Below are positions 37,831 to 46,894 of a DNA stretch of 64,000 nucleotides, one piece after another. Origin of the DNA: Acidipila sp. EB88 (lineage in GTDB: Bacteria; Acidobacteriota; Terriglobia; Terriglobales; Acidobacteriaceae); contig NZ_QWEV01000005.1 of assembly GCF_003858395.1 (NCBI RefSeq), positions 3,844,001-3,908,000 of the forward strand, given 5' to 3'. Under the pieces are notes generated by a model. That model did not search any database and was not told where the DNA came from. It saw only the letters and a list, made by a program, of their open reading frames with translations. Both the position numbers and the translations under genes were made by a program. Numbering within the stretch: the first letter of the stretch is position 1; each line of letters starts with the position of its first letter.

Positions 37831-38769
37831 TTACGCGAGCTGGCTCGCCATGCGTGCGTATTTCTCACGGGCTGCGTCTTGCCCGGCTGTCTGCGCCAGG
37901 GCTTCGAGCTCAGCCTTCGTCGGTTTGAGTCGCAAAGGCAGTCGCTTCCAATAAAACTGCAAAGCGTCCGATTGCCACCCTGAGTACGTCTTCCCCCAGG
38001 ATTTTCCGGATTGGCCAGCGAAGACGAGGTTCGATGGGTTGAGGACGCGCGTCGCATCCTGAAAGCGACAATCCAGGGAAAGCCTAAGCTTTTGCGACAG
38101 ATTCGGCGAGGCGGCATGCACCGTCAGGCTGTGAAAAATAAGAACGTCGCCAGCGTTCACCTGGCCACCTACCCACGTGTCGCCAGCTGCCCGCTCCGCG
38201 GGGATCTCGGGAACATGCAGGTTCCCATGCTCATGGTACTGAATACCAAACCGATGCGAACCTGCGAGTATCCGCAGAGGCCCTGCTTCGACCGGGCAAT
38301 CATGCAAAGCGATCCATGCCGTGTAGAACTCAGGATCGCCGCCCATGAATTCATAATCCTGATGCGGACGCACGACGAGACGTTCGCAATTTGGGAAGAT
38401 GAGCCTTGCAATTGGCTTCGGATGAACAAGGACCTGTTCGTCTACAAGCAAATCCATGACCCGGCGCAGCGCAGGCTCATGCGGCAAAGCGTGAAGCTTT
38501 TCCAAGTTAAACACCTGCTGGTAGGTGCGTTTGAAAGCCGGGTCCGGGTCTCCGCACGCTGCACCTTCCTTGGCGATTCGCTCAAGAGGGTCAGCCTGTG
38601 ATTCAAGCCAGCCGGCGGCGTAGAGGACGCTCGCAACATCACTCAATACCGCGCGTACTGCAGCTTTGGGCAATACTTGGCGGATGAGGGCATAACCATC
38701 CTGTGCCAGCTGAGACCGCAGAGTCTCGCGCGTGAGGTGTGCACTTTCGATCGCGGAGAATGCTTGCAT
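37831..38769 (-). CDS. Phytanoyl-CoA dioxygenase (PhyH) family oxygenase
   Basis: A 312-residue Fe(II)/2-oxoglutarate-dependent dioxygenase. The iron triad is visible as His and Asp in RPHQDYEFMGG and the distal His in LIFHSLTVHAASPN, with the 2-oxoglutarate-binding Arg in KLRLSLDCRFQ. AAAGGGA precedes ATG 38769. Such enzymes hydroxylate small metabolites in many biosynthetic clusters. It diverges from the HprK-like kinase gene and may be a tailoring enzyme for the locus to its right; the substrate is not readable. Confidence 0.88.
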   Translation of the reverse strand: MQAFSAIESAHLTRETLRSQLAQDGYALIRQVLPKAAVRAVLSDVASVLYAAGWLESQADPLERIAKEGAACGDPDPAFKRTYQQVFNLEKLHALPHEPALRRVMDLLVDEQVLVHPKPIARLIFPNCERLVVRPHQDYEFMGGDPEFYTAWIALHDCPVEAGPLRILAGSHRFGIQYHEHGNLHVPEIPAERAAGDTWVGGQVNAGDVLIFHSLTVHAASPNLSQKLRLSLDCRFQDATRVLNPSNLVFAGQSGKSWGKTYSGWQSDALQFYWKRLPLRLKPTKAELEALAQTAGQDAAREKYARMASQLA

Positions 38770-39026
38770 GTGGATTCCCTTTATGTCGCTAGGATTCAGC
38801 GCTACACAGTTATCACGATATGTTTTCCAGCGCGTGCATGTGTCTCGGGATCTTCTGCTCATTGTCAGAGGAATGTCATGGACAGGGTGGACCTTGTCCC
38901 ACGACGATCAAAGGGCCCGACAGTCTGCCTGCGAGGCGCCACACGCATCGGGCAGTGACATTTGCTTTACGACCGAGTGACAAGTCCTGTGAGCAGTCTC
39001 GGTAAGCTCACCGCAGCAAAGGTGAA

Positions 39027-40133
39027 ATGCGCACGCAGAACCCACACAGGGAGGTATCTTCTGCCCTCAACGAAGCGGAGGAAAGCGCCACTGCACACCA
39101 GGAACTGCAGGAGGATCAAGTGCGTACGACGGCAGCAGCGACAATCGTGAGTAAACCAGATGCACCACAAGCCTCGAGACCGCAGGATGCGCTGCGCTCC
39201 AGCATGGACTTACCGCTAAGCAAGACGTTTTACCCGCTAGGCTTCGCAGTCGAAGTCATTACGAATCACCCGGCAGTGCTGAGAGCAGCAATCGAGTGCT
39301 TTGGTCACATCTCCTCCTGTCGCGCTACGACGCAATTGCAGGTGCGAGTCGGCATCAGCAGAGGGGGTGACGCTTTCCTGCCTTCTGAACCGACGCGGCG
39401 CGAGTACAACCATCTCTACTCACTGGTAGCAGATACACACAATCAGGCACTGCTCGATCTAGAGACCGGCATCAACTTCGCGTGGCTTTCTGAAGCCGCC
39501 CTGATGAACCCAGGCTACCTGCGCACGAACTTTCTCGAGAAAATCGTCTACCTGCTGCTGGGTGCAAAACACGTGACTGATGTCCACGCAGCATGCGTGA
39601 GCCGCTTCGGCAGGGGCATCTTGTTGTGCGGAGACTCGGGGGCGGGCAAGTCGACCCTGGCGTATGCCTGCGCGCGTGCGGGCTGGTGCTACACATCGGA
39701 TGACACGAGCTACCTGATCAATGGGTTGGAATACCCGCTTGTCACCGGGCACGCACACCGGGTACGTTTTCGTCCGACCGCAAGAGAGTTATTCCCCGAG
39801 CTCGCCGATCGAGAGGCCACTCCCCGCATGGAAGGCAAGCCCTCGATTGAGCTCCCGGTCGCGGAGCTCCCGTTGCACAGCACGTCCACGGATGCTCGCA
39901 TAGATGCCATCATCTACCTCAACAGGTTTGCTGGCGCGCAGGGCAGGCTCGCAGCATTGCCAAAAGGAACCGCCACCGAGCGCATGCAGCAGGATCTCTT
40001 CTCCGCCGGAGACCTACGCGCCCGCCATGCGAAACAACTTGAGATCTTTACCAACGTGCCGACGTACTCGCTCGAGTACTGCGAACTGCCTGCTGCAATT
40101 GCACAAGTGGACCAGCTCGCCAGGGGCCTTTGA
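39027..40133 (+). CDS. HPr-kinase-like serine kinase (SPS/HprK superfamily)
   Basis: A 368-residue P-loop kinase with Walker A GDSGAGKSTLAYACARAG near residue 201 and a downstream SDDTSYLINGLEY motif of the HprK fold. It lacks the N-terminal DRTGG domain of true HprK. There are two plausible starts: ATG 39027 after AAAGG, or GTG 39120 after AGGAGG, which would remove 31 residues. Similar orphan kinases occur in exopolysaccharide and lasso-peptide loci, where one phosphorylates a precursor Ser. It converges with the GT87 gene. Confidence 0.8.
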   Translation: MRTQNPHREVSSALNEAEESATAHQELQEDQVRTTAAATIVSKPDAPQASRPQDALRSSMDLPLSKTFYPLGFAVEVITNHPAVLRAAIECFGHISSCRATTQLQVRVGISRGGDAFLPSEPTRREYNHLYSLVADTHNQALLDLETGINFAWLSEAALMNPGYLRTNFLEKIVYLLLGAKHVTDVHAACVSRFGRGILLCGDSGAGKSTLAYACARAGWCYTSDDTSYLINGLEYPLVTGHAHRVRFRPTARELFPELADREATPRMEGKPSIELPVAELPLHSTSTDARIDAIIYLNRFAGAQGRLAALPKGTATERMQQDLFSAGDLRARHAKQLEIFTNVPTYSLEYCELPAAIAQVDQLARGL

Positions 40134-40169
40134 GCTTGCTATTCGCCAAGCACTAGCAGCTGTCTCTCG

Positions 40170-42278
40170 CTAAGGAATCACCTGCCTGCGGGCAACGGCG
40201 GTAAACCAGATGCTTCGCCCGCAGTCAGTACCGTACAGCAGCGTCTTTACGTCAGGCTCCCAGGATGGTTCGATCTGGTTGCACGGAACGTCAGCGATCC
40301 GTCGGCGCTGTCCTGTGTCGCGGTTAAGCAGCCAGAGGTTCCAATATCCTTGTTCGAGATGACTGTAGGCGAGCCATCGTCCGTCCGGAGAAAGTGCAGG
40401 ATAGCGAGCGTCACTCAACCGCACCGGCGAATGTAGTCGCGATGTTTCTTCAAGATAGATCCGTGGTTCTTCTGAACCTTGTACTGCCGAGAAGGCGTAC
40501 TCGGTCGGCGATAAGAAGGATGCTTCGAAGACGTTGTAACCTTCCGGGCTCAACGCCCTCCCTGCTCCACTATCAGCCGTGGCGACGGAACGAGACAGCA
40601 AGCGGCCGCGCCCGCGTTCGTCCTGAATGTAGGCAAGGGTGTTTGCATCCTTTGAGTACATGGGGTCGCGTGCGTTTTGGACGAGTGAATGCAAGGGATC
40701 GTGCGGATCCACAATCTGCGAGCCTGCGACCGATGCTTTCTCCGCTAGAACCTGACGCCCGAGACCAGTGAACGACAGGTAGTCATACGACGCATCGCCA
40801 AACGACGGAGAACTCCGGCCGCTTCCCTTCTGCGCAACAAGGCGGTAACCATCGAACGAGAATGCCGAGTAGAGCACGCCGCCACGGAAAGATTGAGGTT
40901 GCGCGTTGGCAAAGCCCTGCGCTGCAACAGGGAGACGATATGCGTACTCTAGACGTTCGTCGCGTTCGCGGTGAAGCGTTGACCGTGTACCCAGCACGAC
41001 AGAGGCAAGCATAGCCGCAGCCCAGGCGTAGCGGCTCCAATCCCGGGCGTCCAGCCCTGCTGGCCGATCTCGCCACATCCGGAAGTAGATCCAAGCGAGA
41101 AGGATCAGCATCAACGGCAGTCTCGGTTCATACAGCAGCCAAAGCGGGCCGGGCGGGCCGTGCGGACTGGGCATAGGAAAGCCGATGCCCAGGTAGATAG
41201 CGGCCAAGGCTATCAGTGAGCCACGCTGCTTTTTCTCGATCATGACCGCGGCAAGGACACAGATCGGCAACGCAATCAGGACAAAGTTGTAAGAGGCTGG
41301 GATCGTGGAGATAGTGAGCGCTGCTGTGAGCAGGGCGGACCACTCCAGAAGGATCCGCTGCCTGCTGGCAGCACGCTTGCGGATCATCAGTATCGCTGGA
41401 GCGAGCAGAAGCATCTGCGACGCGGGCGCGAGTAAAGCGTAGGCAAGTGGAGAGTCCTGCCAAGGATGCGGGTTCCACTGTGGTTCGGACAAGAGCAGGC
41501 AGTGCAGCACCCCCGTGATGGAAGCAGCTGGTGCGTAGGGCTGAAGCCCTTCTCCATGCATGACCCACGGCAGGATCTCCTCAAGCCACGTGCGGTGCGC
41601 CGCGAGTCCGAACACGGATATAGAGGCTACAACGGCAGCAAGACCCGTTACGATGCCAGCGACGAGTGCTCTCCAGTCTCGGCGCTGCAAAATGAAGAGG
41701 AGCAGCAACACCGGGAAGACTTTACAGGCGGCAGCGAGTGCGATCAGAGCGCCCGCCCGAGCGCGGTGACCACGCAAATAGCTCCAGCATGCCGCGACGA
41801 TCAGGAAAAGCAGGACTATGTAGAACTGCCCGAAAAGCAGGTTGCGCTGCAGCGGGAAGCTGAGTGCCAGAATCAGCGCGACGCGCTGGTAGCTCAAACC
41901 TGCAATGGAGCGCAGCATACAGCCGATTGGAATAAGCAGTGCAAGATTGAAGAGGATCCATAGATGCTTCGCAGTAAGAGGCGGCAGCCAGACAAGCGGC
42001 CAGACCGCAAGCGTGGAAAATGGAGTGATTGGAAGAAGGCCGATCACTCGGATGTCCACGCCCCTGTGATCCTTCTCACGTTCGATCCACGGCCACTCGT
42101 ACATGCGTGACGTGTCGAAGCCTTCATGCGCCAGGCGTGCCGACATATAGTAGTTCGGAAAGTCTGTGTTGAGCGTCATCCAGGCACGTGGCAATGTATG
42201 GAGTCCGAGGAACAACACCGCTAAGCAGAGAGCGATGCGCTCTGCCCAAGACACACTTCTAGTTTGCTTGAAGGTCAC
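40170..42278 (-). CDS. GT87-type mannosyltransferase fused to a TolB-like beta-propeller
   Basis: A 702-residue protein. Residues 1 to about 420 are an integral-membrane GT-C region like DUF2029/GT87 polyprenyl-phosphomannose-dependent transferases (NTDFPNYYMSARLAHEG, then ALIALAAACKVFPVLLLLF). From about 450 to the end the sequence is soluble and contains PD40/TolB-like blades: FSFDGYRLVAQK, YSKDANTLAYIQDE, ALSPDGRWLAYSHLEQGYW and SWEPDVKTLLYGTD. The propeller is probably periplasmic and could bind glycan or peptidoglycan. The fusion is unusual; both halves are in one uninterrupted frame. Confidence 0.82.
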   Translation of the reverse strand: MTFKQTRSVSWAERIALCLAVLFLGLHTLPRAWMTLNTDFPNYYMSARLAHEGFDTSRMYEWPWIEREKDHRGVDIRVIGLLPITPFSTLAVWPLVWLPPLTAKHLWILFNLALLIPIGCMLRSIAGLSYQRVALILALSFPLQRNLLFGQFYIVLLFLIVAACWSYLRGHRARAGALIALAAACKVFPVLLLLFILQRRDWRALVAGIVTGLAAVVASISVFGLAAHRTWLEEILPWVMHGEGLQPYAPAASITGVLHCLLLSEPQWNPHPWQDSPLAYALLAPASQMLLLAPAILMIRKRAASRQRILLEWSALLTAALTISTIPASYNFVLIALPICVLAAVMIEKKQRGSLIALAAIYLGIGFPMPSPHGPPGPLWLLYEPRLPLMLILLAWIYFRMWRDRPAGLDARDWSRYAWAAAMLASVVLGTRSTLHRERDERLEYAYRLPVAAQGFANAQPQSFRGGVLYSAFSFDGYRLVAQKGSGRSSPSFGDASYDYLSFTGLGRQVLAEKASVAGSQIVDPHDPLHSLVQNARDPMYSKDANTLAYIQDERGRGRLLSRSVATADSGAGRALSPEGYNVFEASFLSPTEYAFSAVQGSEEPRIYLEETSRLHSPVRLSDARYPALSPDGRWLAYSHLEQGYWNLWLLNRDTGQRRRIADVPCNQIEPSWEPDVKTLLYGTDCGRSIWFTAVARRQVIP

Positions 42279-42373
42279 GATTCACAATAGTCCGTTTGTC
42301 GGACAGCAATGTCACGGGCATGTCAGGCGCTCGTCATCGACGTGTCCGCCTCAGCGGGTATCGACGAAGACGA

Positions 42374-43654
42374 TTAGGCGCTGATAGCGCGCCGGTGTGC
42401 ATCCTGTTGCAACGCCGTTTCAATGATGTCTCCAGCGAGACTCAACCCTTGTACCGAGAGCATCTCCCTCTGCAAACATTGGGCGGCCGTGCGAAAGGTC
42501 GGCTCGCTTAGTACCTTATGAATCGCGCCCGCGATCTTGGCAGAGGAGAGTCTTGCGATGGGTAGAACGATGCCGGCGCCCGCACGCTCAAGCCGAGCGG
42601 CCACAGCCGGCTGGTCGAACGCGGTCGGTAACGCAATCATCGGCTTACCCTGTAACAGCGTCTCGAAAACGGTATTCGGCCCGGCGTGCGTGATGACTAC
42701 TTCAGCTTTCTTCAGGATCTCGAGCTGTGGTGCATCGCTTACCACAACGGGACTGCCAGGAAGATCTTGGAACATCTGTGGGTCGCGGCGACCGCCGAGC
42801 GAGAGCACAAGCTGGAGCTGCGTTCGGCTGCACGCCTCCGCAATCATGCGAAAGGTTGCGGCATCTCCTTTCAGTGTCGACCCAAGCGATGCATAGACCA
42901 GTCGCCTGCCGTCGAGTCGATGCCACGGAAAGTCTGCGGGTGCACGCGCATCGTCCACGAACGGACCACAATAGTAGAAGTTCTCGGGCAGCACACTGCG
43001 TGGGTAGTCCAGGCACCTGGGCAACTGGGTGATATGCGCCAGCGCGGGATGAGTATTCTTCATCCTGGCCACTAAATCTAAACCAACACTGCCCCTGAAT
43101 CGATCAAGGCGGAAACGCACGGGCCCCTGCATGCGGACCGTCGAGACCTCCAGCAATGCGCGTTGCAAACGAGCTACGCATGACAGTCGCGGCGTGAAGC
43201 GATTTGGAGACGACCACCCAAAGTTGTGAGGCACCGAGGTCGAAATGATGAAGTACGGCCGCTTCATGATCTCCGCCACGGTGGGCCCGGCCATCGCAAT
43301 CTCATCGATGAGCAGAGCGTCCACGCCGGCGCGCCGCATGGCTTCCGGCGCACCTCGCAAAACTTGTTCCATCTCTGCAACGGTACGATGAACCCGATAG
43401 CGAAGGGCCGCGACTCCCGCCTTGCGGGCCGGGCGAATCAGCCGCACACCCGCATCCTCGACAGAGCCAATCGATGCAAACTCCAGACCATTCTGCAGGA
43501 TCTTCTCTTCAAGATCGGACGTGTGAAAGAAGGTGACGCGGTGGCCGCGCCTGACAAGATGACGCGCAAGCGTCATGATGGGGTTCAGGTGACCCGTGCC
43601 TGCGAACGACAGCACTCCGAAGTGAGACCGCCGCGCTCCCGTCAACTTCAGCAT
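42374..43654 (-). CDS. MGT-family (GT1) glycosyltransferase
   Basis: A cytoplasmic UDP-sugar transferase of about 426 residues of the macrolide/antibiotic type. The N-terminal half has FGVLSFAGTGHLNPIMTLAR; the donor site reads THAGPNTVFETLLQGKPMIA followed by PTAFDQPAVAARLERAGAGI, the classic family signature. Start is uncertain: ATG 43654 removes a 32-residue extension that is open to 43750, and ATG 43684 is also possible. Such enzymes attach sugars to lipids and small natural products, consistent with a tailoring role in this locus. Confidence 0.88.
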   Translation of the reverse strand: MLKLTGARRSHFGVLSFAGTGHLNPIMTLARHLVRRGHRVTFFHTSDLEEKILQNGLEFASIGSVEDAGVRLIRPARKAGVAALRYRVHRTVAEMEQVLRGAPEAMRRAGVDALLIDEIAMAGPTVAEIMKRPYFIISTSVPHNFGWSSPNRFTPRLSCVARLQRALLEVSTVRMQGPVRFRLDRFRGSVGLDLVARMKNTHPALAHITQLPRCLDYPRSVLPENFYYCGPFVDDARAPADFPWHRLDGRRLVYASLGSTLKGDAATFRMIAEACSRTQLQLVLSLGGRRDPQMFQDLPGSPVVVSDAPQLEILKKAEVVITHAGPNTVFETLLQGKPMIALPTAFDQPAVAARLERAGAGIVLPIARLSSAKIAGAIHKVLSEPTFRTAAQCLQREMLSVQGLSLAGDIIETALQQDAHRRAISA

Positions 43655-43874
43655 GTTCCAAGCGTAGTCCTTGGCGATCACCATACCAACCTGCAATCCC
43701 TGCATCGGCATCATCGTGACAATGGAATGACATGCGGGTGAAACAGGCACGCTGGATCACTCGCACAATAGCAACTGTGCTGCTCTTCCCTTCTGGCTTG
43801 TCGCCTCGTTGTCTCCGCTGCAAAAGCAAGTGAGCGAGGTCCGAAGATGCAAAGCGCGCACGAGGGCAGGGCTC

Positions 43875-44606
43875 ATGCTGGATCCACGGAATGCCATCAG
43901 CAGCACACTTCGCAGCCTCGGCATCCTCGCGCCGCGACGGATACGGGCCCACACCAGCGTGACGCCTCTCGGGGCACGGGAGGCCTATCGGCACTGGGCT
44001 TCCACCTATAGAACTGAAACGGCTACGAGCTGTCTCGATGAAGAGCTTGCGCAGCGGATGCTTGGCCAGCTTTCACGCAGGCGGCTTCTCGATGCCGGCT
44101 GTGGCGTCGGGCGGCGCATCGCTGCGATCCCAGACGCCGTGGGGCTCGACGCCAGTCCCGAGATGCTGGCCGCGGGCGGCGCGCGGAACGTAGTTGCAGG
44201 GGATGTAAGAGCGATGCCTTTTCCGAGCGAGAGCTTTGATATGGTCTGGTGCCGCCTCGTGCTGGGGCACCTTCCAGATGCGACGAACGCGTACCAGGAG
44301 CTTGCCCGGGTGTGCTGCGTTGGCGGCCACGTGTTCGTCACGGACTTCCACTCGGACGCTGCAGCAGCCGGCCACCGCAGGAGCTTTACGGACCAGGCGG
44401 GTGTCGTGCACGAGATCGAGCACTACGTGCACCGCGACCATATAGGCATCGCGCAGGCGACTGGTCTGTCGCTTGTTGCCTCTGATGAAGGAGCGGTGGG
44501 GACATCCGTGCGCCGCTTCTATGCGCAGGGTATCGGGCTCAAGGCGTACCGGAAAGACAAAGGATTGAAGCTGGTGGCCGCATATCTGTTTCGCAGGATG
44601 GCTTGA
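43875..44606 (+). CDS. Class I SAM-dependent methyltransferase
   Basis: A 243-residue methyltransferase with motif I LLDAGCGVGRRIAAI, an acidic residue in VGLDASPEML, and motif IV around MPFPSESFDMVWCRLVLGHL, the arrangement of UbiE/Methyltransf_11 small-molecule enzymes. ATG 43875 is used; the frame is open 22 codons upstream to 43809. It diverges from the MGT glycosyltransferase and converges with the amidohydrolase. The substrate is unknown. Confidence 0.85.
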   Translation: MLDPRNAISSTLRSLGILAPRRIRAHTSVTPLGAREAYRHWASTYRTETATSCLDEELAQRMLGQLSRRRLLDAGCGVGRRIAAIPDAVGLDASPEMLAAGGARNVVAGDVRAMPFPSESFDMVWCRLVLGHLPDATNAYQELARVCCVGGHVFVTDFHSDAAAAGHRRSFTDQAGVVHEIEHYVHRDHIGIAQATGLSLVASDEGAVGTSVRRFYAQGIGLKAYRKDKGLKLVAAYLFRRMA

Positions 44607-44670
44607 TATCGCCTCTGCTGTGGACTGGTGGCTCCTTGCAGCGGTAGATCGGCAGGCGAGCGAAAAGGCT

Positions 44671-45933
44671 CTACGGAAGTTCGATCGGCCTGCCGCCAAG
44701 CAACAGTTTGCCGAAACCCATCACAGCTTCCGCACTTCGCACCATCTCTGCTACCGGCGCGCGCAGCCAGCGGATGCTGCCTCCGATGCGCAGAGACTCC
44801 AAACCCCTTGTCGACACCATTGGAAGACGCCGGTAGAGCTCGTCAGATGCAAGCTGCACGCAACCGCCGAGCATCACCAACTCGACATCATCGCTGGAGA
44901 GTGTGCCTAGCCGATCCAGGATATCGCTTCCCGTATCGCGGATGCCGATCAGGTCTGCGACCCCGCCTACCTGGATGCTTCCCTCGCCGTTTTCAAGGCG
45001 CAGTATCGATCTGGGCGTGTCGGTAACCATTGCATAGGCTCGTTCGGCTGGAACTGCGCAGCGCAGCATGGCGAAGCGTACCTCGTCCAGGAGATCGCCG
45101 GCGGAGGTAAGTGGCGAGTCGCTGCCCAAGGCTACTTTCTCTCCTTGGTAGAAAAGCCTGTTCGCCGGAAGCCTCCCGAAGAGATATTCATTCGAGGACG
45201 GACACAGGATCAGCGATGCCTGCCGCGCCTGCAGAACCGCTAGTCGCTCGTCATCAAGGGCCAGACCATGGACCAGAACAGTGCTGCTGTCCAACAATCC
45301 CTGGCGATCGAGCGCCAGCAATTCATCACTCGCTTCCTTGCTGACACCTTCACAGGCGTGCACGATGAACGGGCCGCCACGTGGCGTCGCGAGCCATGCC
45401 CGCCTCAGATCGCCACCAAGCGCTATGGAGTGCGCCCAACCAAAGCGCTGCAGCACGCGCACCGGGAAATCTATTCTCTCGAACTCAGGCGATTGGGCGT
45501 CATGGTGACTTACGGTTGTTACACCACAGACAAGGTTTCGCAGAGCTCCCCACCACAGGCGTACCGACTTGGGCAACCTATGCTGCTGCGCAATGGTGGT
45601 CGCATGCCTTTGTTGAATGTCTTTGCCCCACTCAACGTAATCCTGGTAATGTGCTCCACCCAGCCTCGGGTAAAGGGCAAACTGCAGGTGATCATGTGCG
45701 TTGATGAGCCCGGGAAGGATGAGCATACCGGCCAGATCAAGGTCGCGATCTGCCTGGTTTGTGCGTCGTGGTGCGGCCGCACCCTTCCTGATCTGAGCGA
45801 TTCGCCCTTGCTTGATCTGCAGCGTGGCGGGGTTTGTCTCGCGGGCACTGAAACACCACCGTGCTCCGTGAATCCAGCCTGCGTTGCTCGATGGTCTGCA
45901 GCTACCTTGTTCAAGCACGCTTCGTGGCCACAT
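44671..45933 (-). CDS. Amidohydrolase (TrzA/cytosine-deaminase-like)
   Basis: A metal-dependent hydrolase of about 420 residues. Ligands are visible in order: HDH in LPGLINAHDHLQFAL, His in FIVHACEGVS, His in VLVHGLALDDE and Asp in ALGSDSPLTSAG, plus a C-terminal beta-sandwich segment (GGVADLIGIRDTGSD). The usual HTH is HDH here. This subgroup deaminates or dechlorinates heterocycles such as guanine, cytosine and triazines. ATG 45933 overlaps the methyltransferase gene by 23 nt; GTG 45918 is an alternative. It is the last gene of the leftward run that includes GTP cyclohydrolase II. Confidence 0.87.
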   Translation of the reverse strand: MWPRSVLEQGSCRPSSNAGWIHGARWCFSARETNPATLQIKQGRIAQIRKGAAAPRRTNQADRDLDLAGMLILPGLINAHDHLQFALYPRLGGAHYQDYVEWGKDIQQRHATTIAQQHRLPKSVRLWWGALRNLVCGVTTVSHHDAQSPEFERIDFPVRVLQRFGWAHSIALGGDLRRAWLATPRGGPFIVHACEGVSKEASDELLALDRQGLLDSSTVLVHGLALDDERLAVLQARQASLILCPSSNEYLFGRLPANRLFYQGEKVALGSDSPLTSAGDLLDEVRFAMLRCAVPAERAYAMVTDTPRSILRLENGEGSIQVGGVADLIGIRDTGSDILDRLGTLSSDDVELVMLGGCVQLASDELYRRLPMVSTRGLESLRIGGSIRWLRAPVAEMVRSAEAVMGFGKLLLGGRPIELP

Positions 45934-46894
45934 AAATGCGAAAGCGAGAAGGCTCGCGCCGACCGCGCAACTTCGCGATCCATGGCCGGATGGCCCACTT
46001 CCAGCCGTAGTCTGGCGAGTGCTGTTCCCAGGCAAGATCGAGCCTCTTTGCAAGATGGGCGAGGCGCTCGTCCGTCAGGAACTCCAAGCTTCTCACAGCA
46101 TCCGAAGCCGTCCCGAACCGGCGCTTGAATGTGGCCTGACGTTCTGCCAACATCTGCTTTCCGCTCTGTTCGCGCGAGTACCAGGGCGTATCGATGATGA
46201 CGATTTTGCCCCCAACCTTGAGGCAGCGAAGTGACTCCCTCAGGGTCTCCTCATAGTCCTCCGCATAATGAAATGAGGCATTGAAGAGAACATAGTCGAA
46301 CTGTGCGGAGCAGAAAGGTAGATGGGTCGCTTCGGCCTGAAAGCATCGGATTGGCGTGGTGAGATAACGTTCGTAGTGCTTCGCGGCGCCAAGACCGTCG
46401 TTCTCGTTGACAAGCAGGTCCACTGCGACGGTTTGGTACCCTATCTGGCCCAGGCGAAAGCTCATCCAGCAGTTGCCGGCGCCAAGGTCGAGCACAGCGC
46501 AGCGGTCTGCTGAGTTCTTCAGCACGTGCTGCTTGAGACAGCGAAAACTTGCCGCACGAATCCTCCACTGCCCGCTGTTATGTCCGTTTAGGTCCTTGTC
46601 GGGCAATGCAAGGTAGAAGGCTTCGCTCTGGCTGCCCCGTCCCTCGGCTGCACGGATACGCTCGTACTCTGTTGCAAAACGAGCATAGTAGGCGGCACGC
46701 TCCGGCGGCAACGCGGGGGTGATTCCCTTTACAGGGCTGAGATCAAGAGCGCAGATCCTGCACTGGAGCCCTGCGAGCGATGTGCCGCAGCGGGGACACT
46801 GCAGCTTGAGATCGAGGGGGGATATTCCCCGCACCCGTTCCTCCGACAAAAAGTGCAGGCTTGCACTTTCCACGCTGGCGTTTGCTCTCGACAT
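45911..46894 (-). CDS. SAM-dependent methyltransferase with Trm112-like Zn-ribbon
   Basis: A 327-residue protein. An N-terminal Zn-ribbon has CPRCGTSL and CRIC (residues about 33-50) followed by SPVKGITPALP, as in Trm112/UPF0434-fused enzymes. The methyltransferase domain has motif I VLDLGAGNCWMSFRLG and motif IV AEATHLPFCSAQFDYVLFN. The ATG shares one base with the stop of the radical SAM gene (TGATG), so the two are translationally coupled. The substrate is unknown. Confidence 0.88.
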   Translation of the reverse strand: MSRANASVESASLHFLSEERVRGISPLDLKLQCPRCGTSLAGLQCRICALDLSPVKGITPALPPERAAYYARFATEYERIRAAEGRGSQSEAFYLALPDKDLNGHNSGQWRIRAASFRCLKQHVLKNSADRCAVLDLGAGNCWMSFRLGQIGYQTVAVDLLVNENDGLGAAKHYERYLTTPIRCFQAEATHLPFCSAQFDYVLFNASFHYAEDYEETLRESLRCLKVGGKIVIIDTPWYSREQSGKQMLAERQATFKRRFGTASDAVRSLEFLTDERLAHLAKRLDLAWEQHSPDYGWKWAIRPWIAKLRGRREPSRFRIYVATKRA

